Source of the DNA: Candidatus Poribacteria bacterium
GTDB taxonomy: Bacteria; Poribacteria; WGA-4E; GCA-2687025
Direction of reading: 5' to 3'
DNA length: 64,000 nt
Assembly: GCA_026004875.1 (NCBI GenBank)
Contig: BPJZ01000015.1
Span: forward strand, 28,084-92,083
The notes below the pieces were generated by a model. It was given only the letters and a program-made list of their open reading frames with translations. It searched no databases and was not told where the DNA came from. A program made the position numbers and the translations under genes. Below, piece after piece: positions 39,841 through 49,439 of the stretch (position 1 is the stretch's first letter; the number at the start of each line of letters is the position of its first letter).

Positions 39841-41202
39841 TCATCGGGCCGAATAGTGGGTCCGGTCCACGTTGCCGCCGTACTTCAAGACGTAAACGAC
39901 CAGGTTGGTCATAAAGCGGTACACATCGGGGGAGCGGCGCAGCCGGAGCATCGTCCGGCTGGGAATCTCCGCCGTCTCCATGGCGCACAAATAGTCCTTG
40001 CGGTTGAAAATCACCGCCAACCGGCCGTCAATGAAGATGCCTTTCTGATACTTGAAGGGGGAGACGCGCGGGTTGTTCTCCGACCCCCAGAAAACGTCGG
40101 CCCCGTTGGGCGGACCGGAAAGTTCATAGTAGATCGTATAAATCTCGTGGTCGTGGGGGATGTTGACCAGATCGTATTCGGGAAGTACCTCTTTGAGGAG
40201 TCCCTCCACCTCCTTGGCGAACAGGCCATTGAAGCCGCAGTCATCGAAGAAGAGCGTGCCACGCCGTTCGATGAGATATTTACGTAGGTTGGCCATCTCC
40301 TTGGCCGACATCTTGTCCAGGAGTGGCCCTTCCCGGACGAGCTTTCGCGACAGCGTGATGTCTCGATCGTGGCCGGTCATGATCAGCAGCGGCGCGTCAA
40401 GGATACGGTCGTCCCAGAGGGGAAGCGCTCCGCCGGCAAACTTCATATCGGCCCGAATTTGAGTGTTCTCGTTAAGCCACTGGATCAGGCTGTCCATCGC
40501 GGTCGGGTCCTGCCACCAGTCGGAGAGCTGGTGTTTGACCCGGATGATCCGGATGCGAGCGACGATGTCCCGTCCCCGGCCGACAACGGCGGCGCCGAGT
40601 TTGTTTTCTGGGATCAGAGCGGAGGTGTCGATGAACTTGGGGGCGTCAACGCTGAGGGTCTGGACCCCTGCCGACTCGACCAAACCGATTCCCAGCCGGT
40701 TCGGGGAGACGCCCGCTGCGCGGACTCGTCCGGTTTCCACCCCTCGCCCCGACTCTGGGCCTCGTGGAGTGGAGGTGAGCGCCCCGGGTCCTGTGCTGAG
40801 CGGGGAGAGCCGCAGGTCGATCGGCGCTGCAAGCTGGGAGGGCATCTGCAACGCATCGATTGGCCGATCGGAGACCTCGACGCTCCGCTCGACCAACTCC
40901 GTGGTTCGTCGAACGACTTCGGGTATTATTTCCGGGGACGGCTGATCCACCCGGAGGTTTGGTCGGAGGCTGGGCACCGGCGAAACCACCGACTGGGGCA
41001 GTTTTCGCGGGAGCGGTCTCCGCTCCGTTAGCTCGCGGAGCGGGACGATCTCGATTGGGGTGTCCGTGTGGGTCTCTTCGGGGAAGACCCGATGCGCCAG
41101 TTGAACGGAGACCCAGAGTGCAAGGAGTCCGTGAAGGATAAGAGAGGTAAGAACGGCGATTCGACCGGCCTGTCGTCTACGCGGAAATGTCTGATTCGCC
41201 AT
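39841..41202 (-). CDS. TonB-like N-terminus fused to a DUF4159 domain
   Basis: An uninterrupted 453-residue protein. It begins with a short basic segment, one membrane helix (about 15-38, AVLTSLILHGLLALWVSVQLAHR) and a Pro/Arg-rich periplasmic stretch (about 55-200), which together mimic a TonB anchor. Residues about 215-453 are a DUF4159 domain (RGTLFFDDCGFNG, LPEYDLVNIPHDHEIY, NLVVYVLKYGGN). No TonB C-terminal domain is present, so it is not a true TonB. Its promoter side faces folD, with both starts 51 bases apart, and it lies upstream of the VWA gene with a 113-base gap, so it may head the envelope operon. Confidence 0.75.
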   Translation of the reverse strand: MANQTFPRRRQAGRIAVLTSLILHGLLALWVSVQLAHRVFPEETHTDTPIEIVPLRELTERRPLPRKLPQSVVSPVPSLRPNLRVDQPSPEIIPEVVRRTTELVERSVEVSDRPIDALQMPSQLAAPIDLRLSPLSTGPGALTSTPRGPESGRGVETGRVRAAGVSPNRLGIGLVESAGVQTLSVDAPKFIDTSALIPENKLGAAVVGRGRDIVARIRIIRVKHQLSDWWQDPTAMDSLIQWLNENTQIRADMKFAGGALPLWDDRILDAPLLIMTGHDRDITLSRKLVREGPLLDKMSAKEMANLRKYLIERRGTLFFDDCGFNGLFAKEVEGLLKEVLPEYDLVNIPHDHEIYTIYYELSGPPNGADVFWGSENNPRVSPFKYQKGIFIDGRLAVIFNRKDYLCAMETAEIPSRTMLRLRRSPDVYRFMTNLVVYVLKYGGNVDRTHYSAR

Positions 41203-41253
41203 CGGAACGCCCGCTTCTTCTTAGCCGTGTCCGTCCAAGCGAGGGAGAGGCCC

Positions 41254-42174
41254 ATGTCCGCTGAAATTATCGACGGAAAAGCGATCGCGCGCCAGATTCA
41301 ACACGAGTTGCACCGCGCCGTGCAGGCCTTCCGGAAGCGCACTGGAGCAGCTCCGACGCTTCGCGTCCTTCTGGTGGGGGACGATCCCGCCTCACACAGT
41401 TACGTTCGTGCCAAAGCCCGCACCTGCGCCGCCGTCGGGGTGGAGGAGGAAACGCTCCATCTCCCCGCCGAGACCCCAGAAGCAAAGCTGCTCTCAATCC
41501 TTCAAAAGTTAAACGCCGATCCTGGAGTTCACGGCATACTGGTTCAGTTACCCCTTCCCGATCACGTGAACACCCAACGGATCCTCGAGGCGATCGACCC
41601 GCGAAAGGACGTGGACGGCTTTCATCCGATCAACGTCGGTCGGCTGGCCTTGGGGCTGCCGACGATGGAACCCTGCACCCCACGGGGGATTGTCGAGCTG
41701 CTTCACCGCTCCGGCCACTCGCCCGTTCGAAAGCACGTGGTGATTGTCGGGCGCTCTAATCTCGTTGGCAAGCCGCTGATGAACATGCTCACCCGTAAGA
41801 CGGAGCGAGAAAACGCAACCGTTACCGTCTGCCATACCGGCACGCCCGACCTGGCTCCCTTCACCCGACAAGCGGATATCGTCGTTGTTGCCGCCGGTCG
41901 CCCGAACACGCTCACCGGTGCGATGATCCGTCCTGGAGCGGTCGTCGTGGATGTCGGGGTCAACCGAATAGACGATCCAGACGCTCCGAGGGGTTATCGC
42001 CTCGTCGGCGATGTGGATTTCGATTCGGTCCGGGAGGTGGCTGCTGCTGTGACCCCTGTCCCTGGAGGAGTGGGGCCGATGACGACAGCGATGCTGGCCT
42101 ACAATACACTCCTGGCTGCATGTCATCAGGTCGAGGGCCTTCCCCTTGGAACGGCACCGGTGAACGAAACGTAG
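41254..42174 (+). CDS. folD: Bifunctional methylene-THF dehydrogenase/cyclohydrolase
   Basis: A 306-residue FolD. It carries both activities that convert 5,10-methylene-THF to 10-formyl-THF. Visible: VLLVGDDPASHSYVRAKA (catalytic Tyr and Lys), VQLPLPDHV, DPRKDVDGFHP, the NADP loop VIVGRSNLVGKPL and the late TPVPGGVGPMTTAML. The ATG at 41254 follows GAGGGAGAGG; the upstream extension in the same frame is not conserved. It is divergent from the TonB-like/DUF4159 gene. ThyX, another folate-dependent enzyme, is encoded 67 bases downstream. Confidence 0.95.
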   Translation: MSAEIIDGKAIARQIQHELHRAVQAFRKRTGAAPTLRVLLVGDDPASHSYVRAKARTCAAVGVEEETLHLPAETPEAKLLSILQKLNADPGVHGILVQLPLPDHVNTQRILEAIDPRKDVDGFHPINVGRLALGLPTMEPCTPRGIVELLHRSGHSPVRKHVVIVGRSNLVGKPLMNMLTRKTERENATVTVCHTGTPDLAPFTRQADIVVVAAGRPNTLTGAMIRPGAVVVDVGVNRIDDPDAPRGYRLVGDVDFDSVREVAAAVTPVPGGVGPMTTAMLAYNTLLAACHQVEGLPLGTAPVNET

Positions 42175-42241
42175 CTGCTTGGCGAGCAAGCCCTTGAGCG
42201 GCCCGCCTGAAGAAGGGTAGAATCGTCCCCCAGGGGGTAGG

Positions 42242-43809
42242 ATGATGGCCTTTCTCTCCAGTCCGCCTGAAGTTCGACTGATCGACGCCACGGAGCGGCC
42301 GTTTGAAACGGCTGTGGCCGCGGCTCGGACCTGCTACTCCTCCAAGGGGATCGTTCTGCCGGAGGAGGTCTCCCGGACGCGGCGCAGTCGAGAGGTGCGC
42401 GATCGGGTCGCCGCCAGTACGCTGGCGGCGGGCCATCTGACCACCCGCCAGCACGCGACCTTCATCTTTGCGATCTGGAACGTCTCCCGCGCGGTCGTCT
42501 GGTCCTTTCTTCACAGCCATCCGTATTACAACTCGGAGCAGGTGAGCCAACGGTACGTCCCGGTGCAGCCGGAACACGTGGTCGTCCCGGACCTTAAGCC
42601 TGAGGCGTTGGAGCTTTACCGTCGGACGGTTCGAGAGCAGATGGCCGCCTATCAGCGGTTAATCGAACTGTTACTTCCGACCGTTGAGCGTCTGTTTTAT
42701 GAGGTCTTTCCTGCTCGAAGGAGGCGCCCAGAGCGGTGGGAACGAACGCTTCCCAAGCGGGCCTACGAGGTGGCTCGCTATGTGCTTCCGATTGCGACTT
42801 ACACCTATTTGTACCACACAGTCAGCGCGCTGACGCTGCTTCGCTACGCCGCGGCTGGCCGAATTTTATGACATGCCCACCGAACAGCGCCTTTTGGTTC
42901 AAAAGATGGTTCAGGCGGCGATCGCGTTCGATCCGCTCCTTGAGCGGGAGGTTTACGACCCGATTCCTCTGGAGGAGACGCCGGAGTACCGGTTTTTAGA
43001 GACTCGTCGCGCGTCGGGGCGGCGGGCTTCGCCGACGTTTCATCGGGAGTTTGACGCGCGCCTTGGGGGGCGGAGCTCCCTGCTGTTGGACTACTCCCCT
43101 CGTGCCGAGGAGACGCTCGCCGAGTCGGTGCGACTAGCTCTGGGCGCCACGCGCGAGGAGCTGGCCCGATCTGGAAGCGCTTCGGCTCCTGCTGGACCCT
43201 GCCTTGAATCGGTACTACGCGGAAACGTTAAACGTTCACACGTTGACCAAGCTCTCCCGCGCGATGGCTCAGGTGCATTACACCTTTGCAAAAAAACTGA
43301 GCCACACTGCCGACTCTCAGGATCAGCGCCATCGTACCGTTCCGGCGGTCCGACCGGTCCTGGAGGCCGTCTACACCGGCGAGGTGGACACGGTCACCCC
43401 GCGGCTTTTGAAGGAGAATCCGGAGGCTCAAGAGCTGTTCCACCGGACGAATAAGATGGCCTTTGAGAACATCAATCGGCTGCTAGAGATGGGCGTGCCG
43501 CCCGAGTACGCCCTTTATCTGCTCCCGAACGCCTACGCGATTCGTACGATCGAGTCAGGATCACTGCTGGATCTCCACCATAAGTGGCGTTCGCGGCTCT
43601 GCTTTACGGCCCAGGAGGAGATCTTTCACGCCTCTGTGGAGGAGGTGCTTCAGGTTCGCCAAGTGCACCCAACGATCGGGCGGTATCTCCACGCGCCCTG
43701 CTGGTTCCGCGCCCGAACGCCGGAGGCCCCTTACTGCCCCGAAGGGGATCGGTTCTGCGGCGTGCCCGTCTGGAAGTTGGACCCCTCCGAGTTTCGACGC
43801 GTGTTGTAA
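42242..43809 (+). CDS. thyX: Double-domain FAD-dependent thymidylate synthase-like protein (two frameshifts)
   Basis: A 521-residue protein after correction, about twice a usual ThyX. Both halves look ThyX-like. The first contains LTTRQHATFIFAIWNVSRAVVW followed by FLHSHPYYNSEQVSQRYV, where the RHR motif is LHSH. The second contains LTKLSRAMAQVHYTFAKKL, then SQDQRHRTVPA and HRTNKMAFENINRL, plus AIRTIESGSLLDLHHKWRSRL near the end. Repairs: one base in 42849-42854 and one C of 43165-43167. ThyX makes dTMP from dUMP using methylene-THF and FAD. Diverged motifs leave activity uncertain; a tandem duplication with split function is possible. Confidence 0.75.
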
Positions 43810-43813
43810 TCGT

Positions 43814-45551
43814 TCAGCGCCCTCTCCACTGGCTTGTAGAGCGGTCGATCGCCTCCAGTTTTGCCCAGGCTTCGGCGAGCGCCTGGGGGTTGGAGCGGTA
43901 GCGGTAGTAGTAGTTCATCACCTTGGCGACATGTCGTTCGGTCTCTCGCCGGAGGGGGATCTCCTTGGAGACGTTCCCCGGTCCTGCGTTATAGGCGGCG
44001 AGGGCCAACGCCTCGTTCCAGTCGTAGCGATAGAGCAGATGAGCCAGGTAGCGGATCCCTGCATCGGCGTTGACCACCGGGTCGAAGCGCGGGTCGCGAG
44101 GGGTTAGGATGTCTCGGTCCCGGAGGGGGACGCCCATGTCTCGCGCTGCTGCGGGGAGGAGCTGGAACAGTCCCACCGCCTGAGAGGGCGAGACCGCACG
44201 GGGATCGAATCCGGATTCCGCGTGGATCAGCGCCAGGATCAGCGGGAATCGGAATTCCGTACTTTTCCGCGTGGTGTTCGATCAGCCGCCGGACGGAGCC
44301 GTTCACGTGCGGGGGGATGTCCAGTTGAGGGATCGATGGCCCGTTCGACGACTCCGACGGGGAGGTTTTGGGTAAGGGTCGGCTGTGCGGGCACCTGGAC
44401 GCGGCGCCCAGGGCGCGAGGCCGCTTCCGAGAGCTGCTTCGCTCCCTGGGCGTTGGCTTTCGAGCGGAGGGCTTCCCTCCGATCCGTGCGGGGGAGGGCA
44501 GCATCGGCGCTGCTTGAATCGGCTCGGGGGGCGGCTCCGTCCGCGGTGCCTGAACGGCAGGCTCCTCTTTCGGCCGGTCGTCGGAGGGGACCGGCTCCGG
44601 CGAAGGCTCCGGCTCTAAGATCGGTCGGCCGGGGTCCACGGGCCTCGGGGCTCCTGAACCGCGGAGCTCCTCCCTCTCGGGTTTGGAAGGTTCCAGCGAG
44701 CGAGCGGGGAGCAGCGCGCGGATCGGCGCCTCCAGCGTCAGCCAGTGCACGCCGGTGTTCCAACTCTCTGGCGAGGCTAGATAGGCGTAGTGGAGCGTTA
44801 GCCCCCGGTAGACCGTCGCGGAGAGCCCGCCGGTGATCCGCACGCGGCGCGATTCCCAGGAGCGGCCTTGAAGGAGGAGCCCGGCTCGGAGCGCAAACGG
44901 GTCCCAAACGCTTTCAACGCCTATCTGAAGCTGACGCCGTCCTGCTTGTCCCAGGACTTGGAACCAGGGACGTGGGTGGTACCGGAAGCCGATTCGTCCG
45001 CTCCAAAGCCCATCTGGGGACTGGTGCCCCTCCAAGCCTAGGTCTAGAACGGGAGCGGGGCTCATCAGCAGGCCAAGGCTCCAGCTGGAGGCCCATCGGC
45101 CCGGGCGGTGGTACCACAGGTCCCAAGAGAAGCCAAAGCGAAGCTCCTCATGGAGCGCGATGCCGTAGCCGATCGCATAGCGATTCCGCTCAAAGAGAAA
45201 GCTGCCGATCGGGTTCCTGGAGTCCAGCATCCAGAACCGATCGGTGCTGATCAGGTCCATCGCCCCGACGGCCGCCGCGCCGAAGATGGGATGGCCGACC
45301 ACCAGTGCATAGGCGCTCTGGGTGGTGTCGGCGCTGATTCTTCCCTCTGCGAGGTCTCCCAGCCCGGCCGGATTTCCAAAGAGGGCGAGTGCGTTCCCGC
45401 GCAGCGGGGCGGTCATTCCTCCCAACCCCAGCGAGCGGGCGCCGACCGCCGGGTAGGCTGCAAGCCCCTCTTCTCCACCTCCACCTCGAGCCGAGACGGT
45501 CCAAAGAAGGGAGAGCAAGAGAGCTGCCCACCATCCGTTGCGTTGGGTCAT
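43814..45551 (-). CDS. PorV-like outer-membrane barrel fused to a lytic transglycosylase (one frameshift)
   Basis: After correction 578 residues. A signal peptide (about 1-21) leads into a beta-barrel-like region (about 25-285) beginning with the PorV/UPF0164 pattern VGARSLGLGGMTAPLRG and LFGNPAGLG. A Pro/Glu/Arg-rich linker (about 290-415) follows. The C-terminal SLT domain has HAESGFDP (catalytic Glu), SQAVGLFQLLP, NADAGIRYLAHLLYRY and LALAAYNAGPGNV. Removing one G of 44244-44246 rejoins the frame. The SLT cuts peptidoglycan glycan strands; the linker could span the periplasm. Converges with thyX 4 bases apart. Family calls by eye. Confidence 0.77.
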
Positions 45552-45760
45552 CGCCTCCTCCGAGCCGGTCGGTTGGGCCCAGTGTCTCGCGAGAATGCTT
45601 CTGCTCGGAAGCCAAAGGCCCCCGCGTTCCTCGCTACTTCTGGACGAACCCGTCGTGCCGTCCGTTGCAGGGATTCTTCGGACGGAACGCCCGGGACGTT
45701 TCGTTTGGTGCCCAAACGGAGCGGCGAGGGCGGCGGGATGACTTCAGGCCCTGTCGCCGC

Positions 45761-46598
45761 TCAGGAGGCTTGAAGGAGCCGTTCGGCTGCAGCGATCGCC
45801 TGCCGGAGCCCCCGGAGGGACTCCTCTGAGGCGGCCACTGCGCTTCCGCTGGGCGGGCCGCCAATGGGTCTCCAGGGCGACGACGCCGTCGTATCCGTCC
45901 CGGAGCATCGCTGCGAACATCGGGGGATAGTCTACTATCCCCTTCCCTATTGGTTGCCATTCCCGCTGGCCGTTCACAAAGGCCACGTCCTTGACGTGCA
46001 CATGGACGATGTGTTCTTTGAGGCGCTCGTAGCCCTCCACGGCGGGACGGGGGTCCCCGGCGGCGGCCGCGTTCGCGGGGTCCCAAATGAGTCGAAGAGC
46101 TGGGGAGGGGAACTCGGTGAAGAGGCGCTCCAGCTCTGCGCTGGTGCCGATGTTCCCTGAGGAGACGTTTTCAAAGCCTAGGGTGATCCCCTCCCGCTCG
46201 GCGATCCGGATGGGCAGCTCCAGCTTCTCCCAGATCCGTTCCCAAGTGAGCTCATCCTTATGGTTGAGCTTCCAGAAAGAGAACAAGCGAACGATCCGAG
46301 CGCCAAAGAGGGGCGCTATCTGGATCGAGCGGCAAAGGTGAGCGATGTGGCGGGAGTAGGCCTCGTCGTCGTCCAGGTCACAGCGAAGGGTCAGCGAATC
46401 AATACAGGTCACCGGCAGGCCGCTCTTGCGCACTATTCGAATAGCACGGCTCAGCTCAGCGTCTGAGAGGTCACAGACGTTCTTCCCCCAGACGTTATGA
46501 AGCTCGATCTCGTCGAGTCCCCACGCTTTGGCGATTGTGATCGCCTCTTCGAGGTCTTCGCTGATCTCGTCCGTCAACACGCCCAGACGAAACGCCAT
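45761..46598 (-). CDS. Sugar phosphate isomerase/epimerase (C-terminal frameshift)
   Basis: A 278-residue TIM-barrel isomerase after correction, of the xylose-isomerase-like family. It begins MAFRLGVLTDEISEDLEEAI. Metal ligands in order: Glu in GFENVSS, Asp in WDPANA, His in HVHVKDV and Glu in ALETHWRP. Removing one G of 45855-45857 gives a normal C-terminus (ERLLQAS). The ATG at 46598 has an AAGGGA site; an earlier in-frame start is less likely. It is the only gene of its kind here not beside a dehydrogenase and is followed by an SLT-fusion gene. Substrate unknown. Confidence 0.8.
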
Positions 46599-46735
46599 CG
46601 CTGTTCCCTTCGCGTTGCGGTTTAGACCCTTCAAAAGGCGCCGGCGTCCGCTACCTTTCTAGGGTAAGGACGCTTCCAGGCCGTAGTGTGCCACGGATCG
46701 ACGAAAAACAAAAAGGCGAAGGAGTTGCTCCTGAA

Positions 46736-47206
46736 ATGACGATCGAGGCGGTCGATCAGCTGTTGGCTCCAGCGATTGCGCCGGTGGCTCTCATCTCCGG
46801 GGTGGGGTTGCTTATTCTCTCGATGACCAACCGTTTTGGTCGGGTTGCCGATCGGGTTCGGGAGATCGGCCAGGCGGGCTTCCTTGAAGAGCTGGACCGG
46901 AAGCAGATCGAGGTGCTCTACCGGAGGGCAACCGCGCTCCGTTCGGCGGTCGTCTTTGCGACTGTCAGCGTTTTGGCCGTCGCGTGGTTGATCGTGGGGA
47001 ACTTCCTTCTTTTGCTACTTGGTCGTCGAACCGGCTGGCTGACCGTTGCGCTTTTCACGCTTAGCTTGGGATGTTTGATCCTTTCGCTGTGTTTTTTTCT
47101 CTACGACGTAGGACTTTCTTTGCGGGCGCTCCGTTGGGAGCTAGTAGGACGCAACCTGCTCTCAAGGAGGGGTTCTTCCTCCAACGGGAGGGCCGTTAGG
47201 CGGTAG
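46736..47206 (+). CDS. DUF2721 membrane protein
   Basis: A 156-residue protein from ATG 46736 (a GTG at 46688 is in frame and would add 16 residues, but no ribosome site was seen there; GAAGGAG lies 11 bases before 46736). It has the DUF2721 signature PAIAPVALISGVGLLILSMTNRFGRV at about residues 10-36 and two or three further hydrophobic helices, with Arg-rich cytoplasmic loops. The role is unknown. The 3' end overlaps the convergent birA region by about 100 bases, which suggests that one of the two stops is misplaced. Confidence 0.8.
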   Translation: MTIEAVDQLLAPAIAPVALISGVGLLILSMTNRFGRVADRVREIGQAGFLEELDRKQIEVLYRRATALRSAVVFATVSVLAVAWLIVGNFLLLLLGRRTGWLTVALFTLSLGCLILSLCFFLYDVGLSLRALRWELVGRNLLSRRGSSSNGRAVRR

Positions 47207-47968
47207 ACTCGCCCCAGCGCTGTGCGGACCAGTAACGCCCCTTCTTCGTCTAGGTCGAAGGCCACCCCCTCGACCTCTCGGCCGTCGGCCTCCAGGTGGA
47301 CGTGTCGGCCTAGCGTTGCGCTCCGACGGCGGGGCCGTCTCGGCGATCTTTTCGGTCGTTCCGGCCTGGAGCTGAGCATAGTGCCCCTCAAAGCGGGTGA
47401 GGACCCCTGCAAGCACCTGGAGACGGGAGTACTCGGCTCCTGTCTCGATACGTAGGGAGGTGGCCCGTTCCGCCAGCTCGGCGGGAAAGTCCACCTCCTC
47501 GGCGTTGACGTTGAGGGCCAACGCCGACGACCCAGTAGGGCCGTCCGTCGGGGCGACGTCCCCGCTTCGGTCAGGATGCCGGCGATCTTCCTTCCGTGGA
47601 CCACCACGTCGTTAGGCCATTTCAGAAGGTAGAAGAGAGCGGCCAGCTCCCAGAGCGTCTCTCCGACGGCGATCCCCATCGCCGCGGTGATCCATGAGGG
47701 AGCCGGGAGCGGGGCGTTCCGGACAGAGCACCAGCGAGAACAACAGGTTCTGCCCCACTCCGGAGAACCACCGCCGCCCCAGCCGTCCTCGTCCGGCGGT
47801 CTGATACTCAGCGATGACCAACAGCCCGTCGGGGTCCGGCTCGGAGCGGGCCGCTTCGCGGGCCACGTCCTGCGTCGAAGGGGTGCGGCCAAAGGCGAAC
47901 ACCCGGCGGCCCAAGCGTTTGGTGGGAAGTGCTGCTTGAATCGCATCCGGATCGAGAGGCTCGATCAT
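47101..47968 (-). CDS. birA: Biotin-[acetyl-CoA-carboxylase] ligase, heavily frameshifted
   Basis: BirA-type ligase that loads biotin onto carboxylases. The N-terminus is MIEPLDPDAIQ with the catalytic core SEPDPDGLLVIAEYQTAGRGR, LLKWPNDVVV and KIAGILTEAG. Four single-base removals (GGG 47705-47707, GGGG 47550-47553, GGG 47515-47517, GGGG 47331-47334) rejoin it and restore YWVVGVGLNVNAEEVDFP, giving 287 residues. No N-terminal helix-turn-helix is present, so it is a non-regulatory BirA. The end (to 47101) is uncertain because the C-terminal domain appears to finish near PLEEE. The ATG at 47968 overlaps the upstream nadC stop (ATGA). Confidence 0.8.
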
Positions 47969-48813
47969 TGCACGACTACTTCCAATGCGAAGTCTACAGG
48001 TCGAGCGTCCAGCGTGATCCGGCTGGTCGAGATTAGGTCCACGCCGGTCTCTGCCACCGCTCGAATCGTTTTTAGATCGATTCCACCGGAAGCCTCCAGC
48101 AGGACGCGCCCTTTGGCAAGCGCCACGGCACGGCGGAGCGTCTCCAGGTCCATGTTGTCCAAGAGGACGACGTCGGCTCCAGCCTCCAGAGCCTCCTGAA
48201 GCTGGTCCAACGTTTCGACCTCTACCTCGACGCGAAGGCTGTGGGGGGCGTTCTCCCGCGCTCGGCGAACCGCCTCGCGAACCGATCCGGCCACGGCAAT
48301 ATGGTTGTCCTTGATGAGCACGCCGTCCGCCAGCCCAATCCGGTGGTTGTGTCCCCCGCCGACGCGAACGGCGTACTTGCTCAGCAGCCGCCATCCGGGA
48401 ATTGTCTTGCGCGTGTCCACCACCCGAACGGGCAACGGAGCCACCGCCTGGACGTACTGAGCGGTCAGGGTGGCCATGCCGCTGAGCAGTTGCAGGAAGT
48501 TCAGCGCGGTGCGTTCGGCGGCCAACACGCTCAACGCTGGGCCGCTCACCTGAGCGATCTGCTGCCCCGGCTCCAGAACGGCTCCGTCTCGAAGCCTCGA
48601 CTGCCACTCGATCCGGGAGTCCACCGCTTCAAAGACGGCCCGCGCGACCTCCAGTCCGGCGAGTGTCCCCGACTCTCTGGCGACAATCTCCCCTTGAGCC
48701 TTGGCCGAAGGAGGAAGACAGGCCACCGAGGTCACGTCGCCGAAGCCCAAGTCCTCCTCAAGGGCTAACTGAATGAGACGCCGAACGTGAGGATGACAGA
48801 CTAGCTCGGTCAT
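47965..48813 (-). CDS. nadC: Nicotinate-nucleotide pyrophosphorylase (carboxylating)
   Basis: A 282-residue NadC that makes nicotinate mononucleotide from quinolinate and PRPP. Family segments: LALEEDLGFGDVTS near the start, ERTALNFLQLLSGMATLT, VVDTRKTIPGWRLLSKYAVRVGG, HNHRIGLADGVLIKDNHI and VLLDNMDLETLR, then LLEASGGI and VDLISTSRIT. Catalytic Arg/Lys/His residues of these motifs are present. The ATG at 48813 overlaps the upstream TPR lipoprotein stop (ATGA); birA starts at its stop, so all three are coupled. Confidence 0.95.
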   Translation of the reverse strand: MTELVCHPHVRRLIQLALEEDLGFGDVTSVACLPPSAKAQGEIVARESGTLAGLEVARAVFEAVDSRIEWQSRLRDGAVLEPGQQIAQVSGPALSVLAAERTALNFLQLLSGMATLTAQYVQAVAPLPVRVVDTRKTIPGWRLLSKYAVRVGGGHNHRIGLADGVLIKDNHIAVAGSVREAVRRARENAPHSLRVEVEVETLDQLQEALEAGADVVLLDNMDLETLRRAVALAKGRVLLEASGGIDLKTIRAVAETGVDLISTSRITLDARPVDFALEVVVQ

Positions 48814-49406
48814 TGGGTCACCTGCTTCCATCGCTCTTGAAGCCCCGGGTCGGAGCGCAACGGATCGAAGATCGGATCGTTAGCAGCGCGAAACTTCCGT
48901 TCGGGGTCCAACCGGACCGCCTCCTCCAGGGCGTTCAGCGCCTCTGCGTGGGCCCCGCTGAGCGTTAACGCCTGGGCGAGCGTATAGTAGGCCATCGCCG
49001 TTGGCTCTAGCTCGATCGAGCGCTGGAGGGCCGCAACGGCTTGGTCGTACTGCCGGGCGTTGGAGTAGGCGGTCCCCAGGTTCAAATAGGCGATGTGGCG
49101 TTGCGAGTAGTCCTCGTCTTCCGCCGCCTTTTGGAAATGCTCGATCGCCTCCGAGTAGCGGGCGAGCTGGTTGTACGCATAGCCGATCCCGTTGTGTGCC
49201 TCCGGGAAGTCGGGCCGAAGCCGCAGGGCCTCCTGGAACTCGGCCACCGCTTGAAGGTACTCCATCGCTTGGAGGTGCTGAATGCCTCGGTTGTAGTGTT
49301 CGATCGCCTGGCGCCGCTGACACCCCAACATGACAAGCGTCAGGCTCACGATCGCCAAAGCCGCCCGGAGGATCGATGGTCCGTTCATGCTTCCGGCAAA
49401 CCCCAT
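48810..49406 (-). CDS. TPR lipoprotein
   Basis: A lipoprotein with a signal peptide ending in the lipobox LVMLGC, then about four TPR repeats (HYNRGIQHLQAMEYLQAVAEF and RQYDQAVAALQRSIELEP). The start at 49406 (AAGGGG upstream) is chosen; an ATG 11 codons earlier (49439) and another 6 codons later (49388) are in frame and cannot be excluded. The stop overlaps the nadC start as ATGA. Probably outer-membrane anchored scaffold; partner unknown. Confidence 0.78.
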   Translation of the reverse strand: MGFAGSMNGPSILRAALAIVSLTLVMLGCQRRQAIEHYNRGIQHLQAMEYLQAVAEFQEALRLRPDFPEAHNGIGYAYNQLARYSEAIEHFQKAAEDEDYSQRHIAYLNLGTAYSNARQYDQAVAALQRSIELEPTAMAYYTLAQALTLSGAHAEALNALEEAVRLDPERKFRAANDPIFDPLRSDPGLQERWKQVTQ

Positions 49407-49439
49407 GTTCCTGATCCCCTTCGAGCCTTTCAGCTCCAT

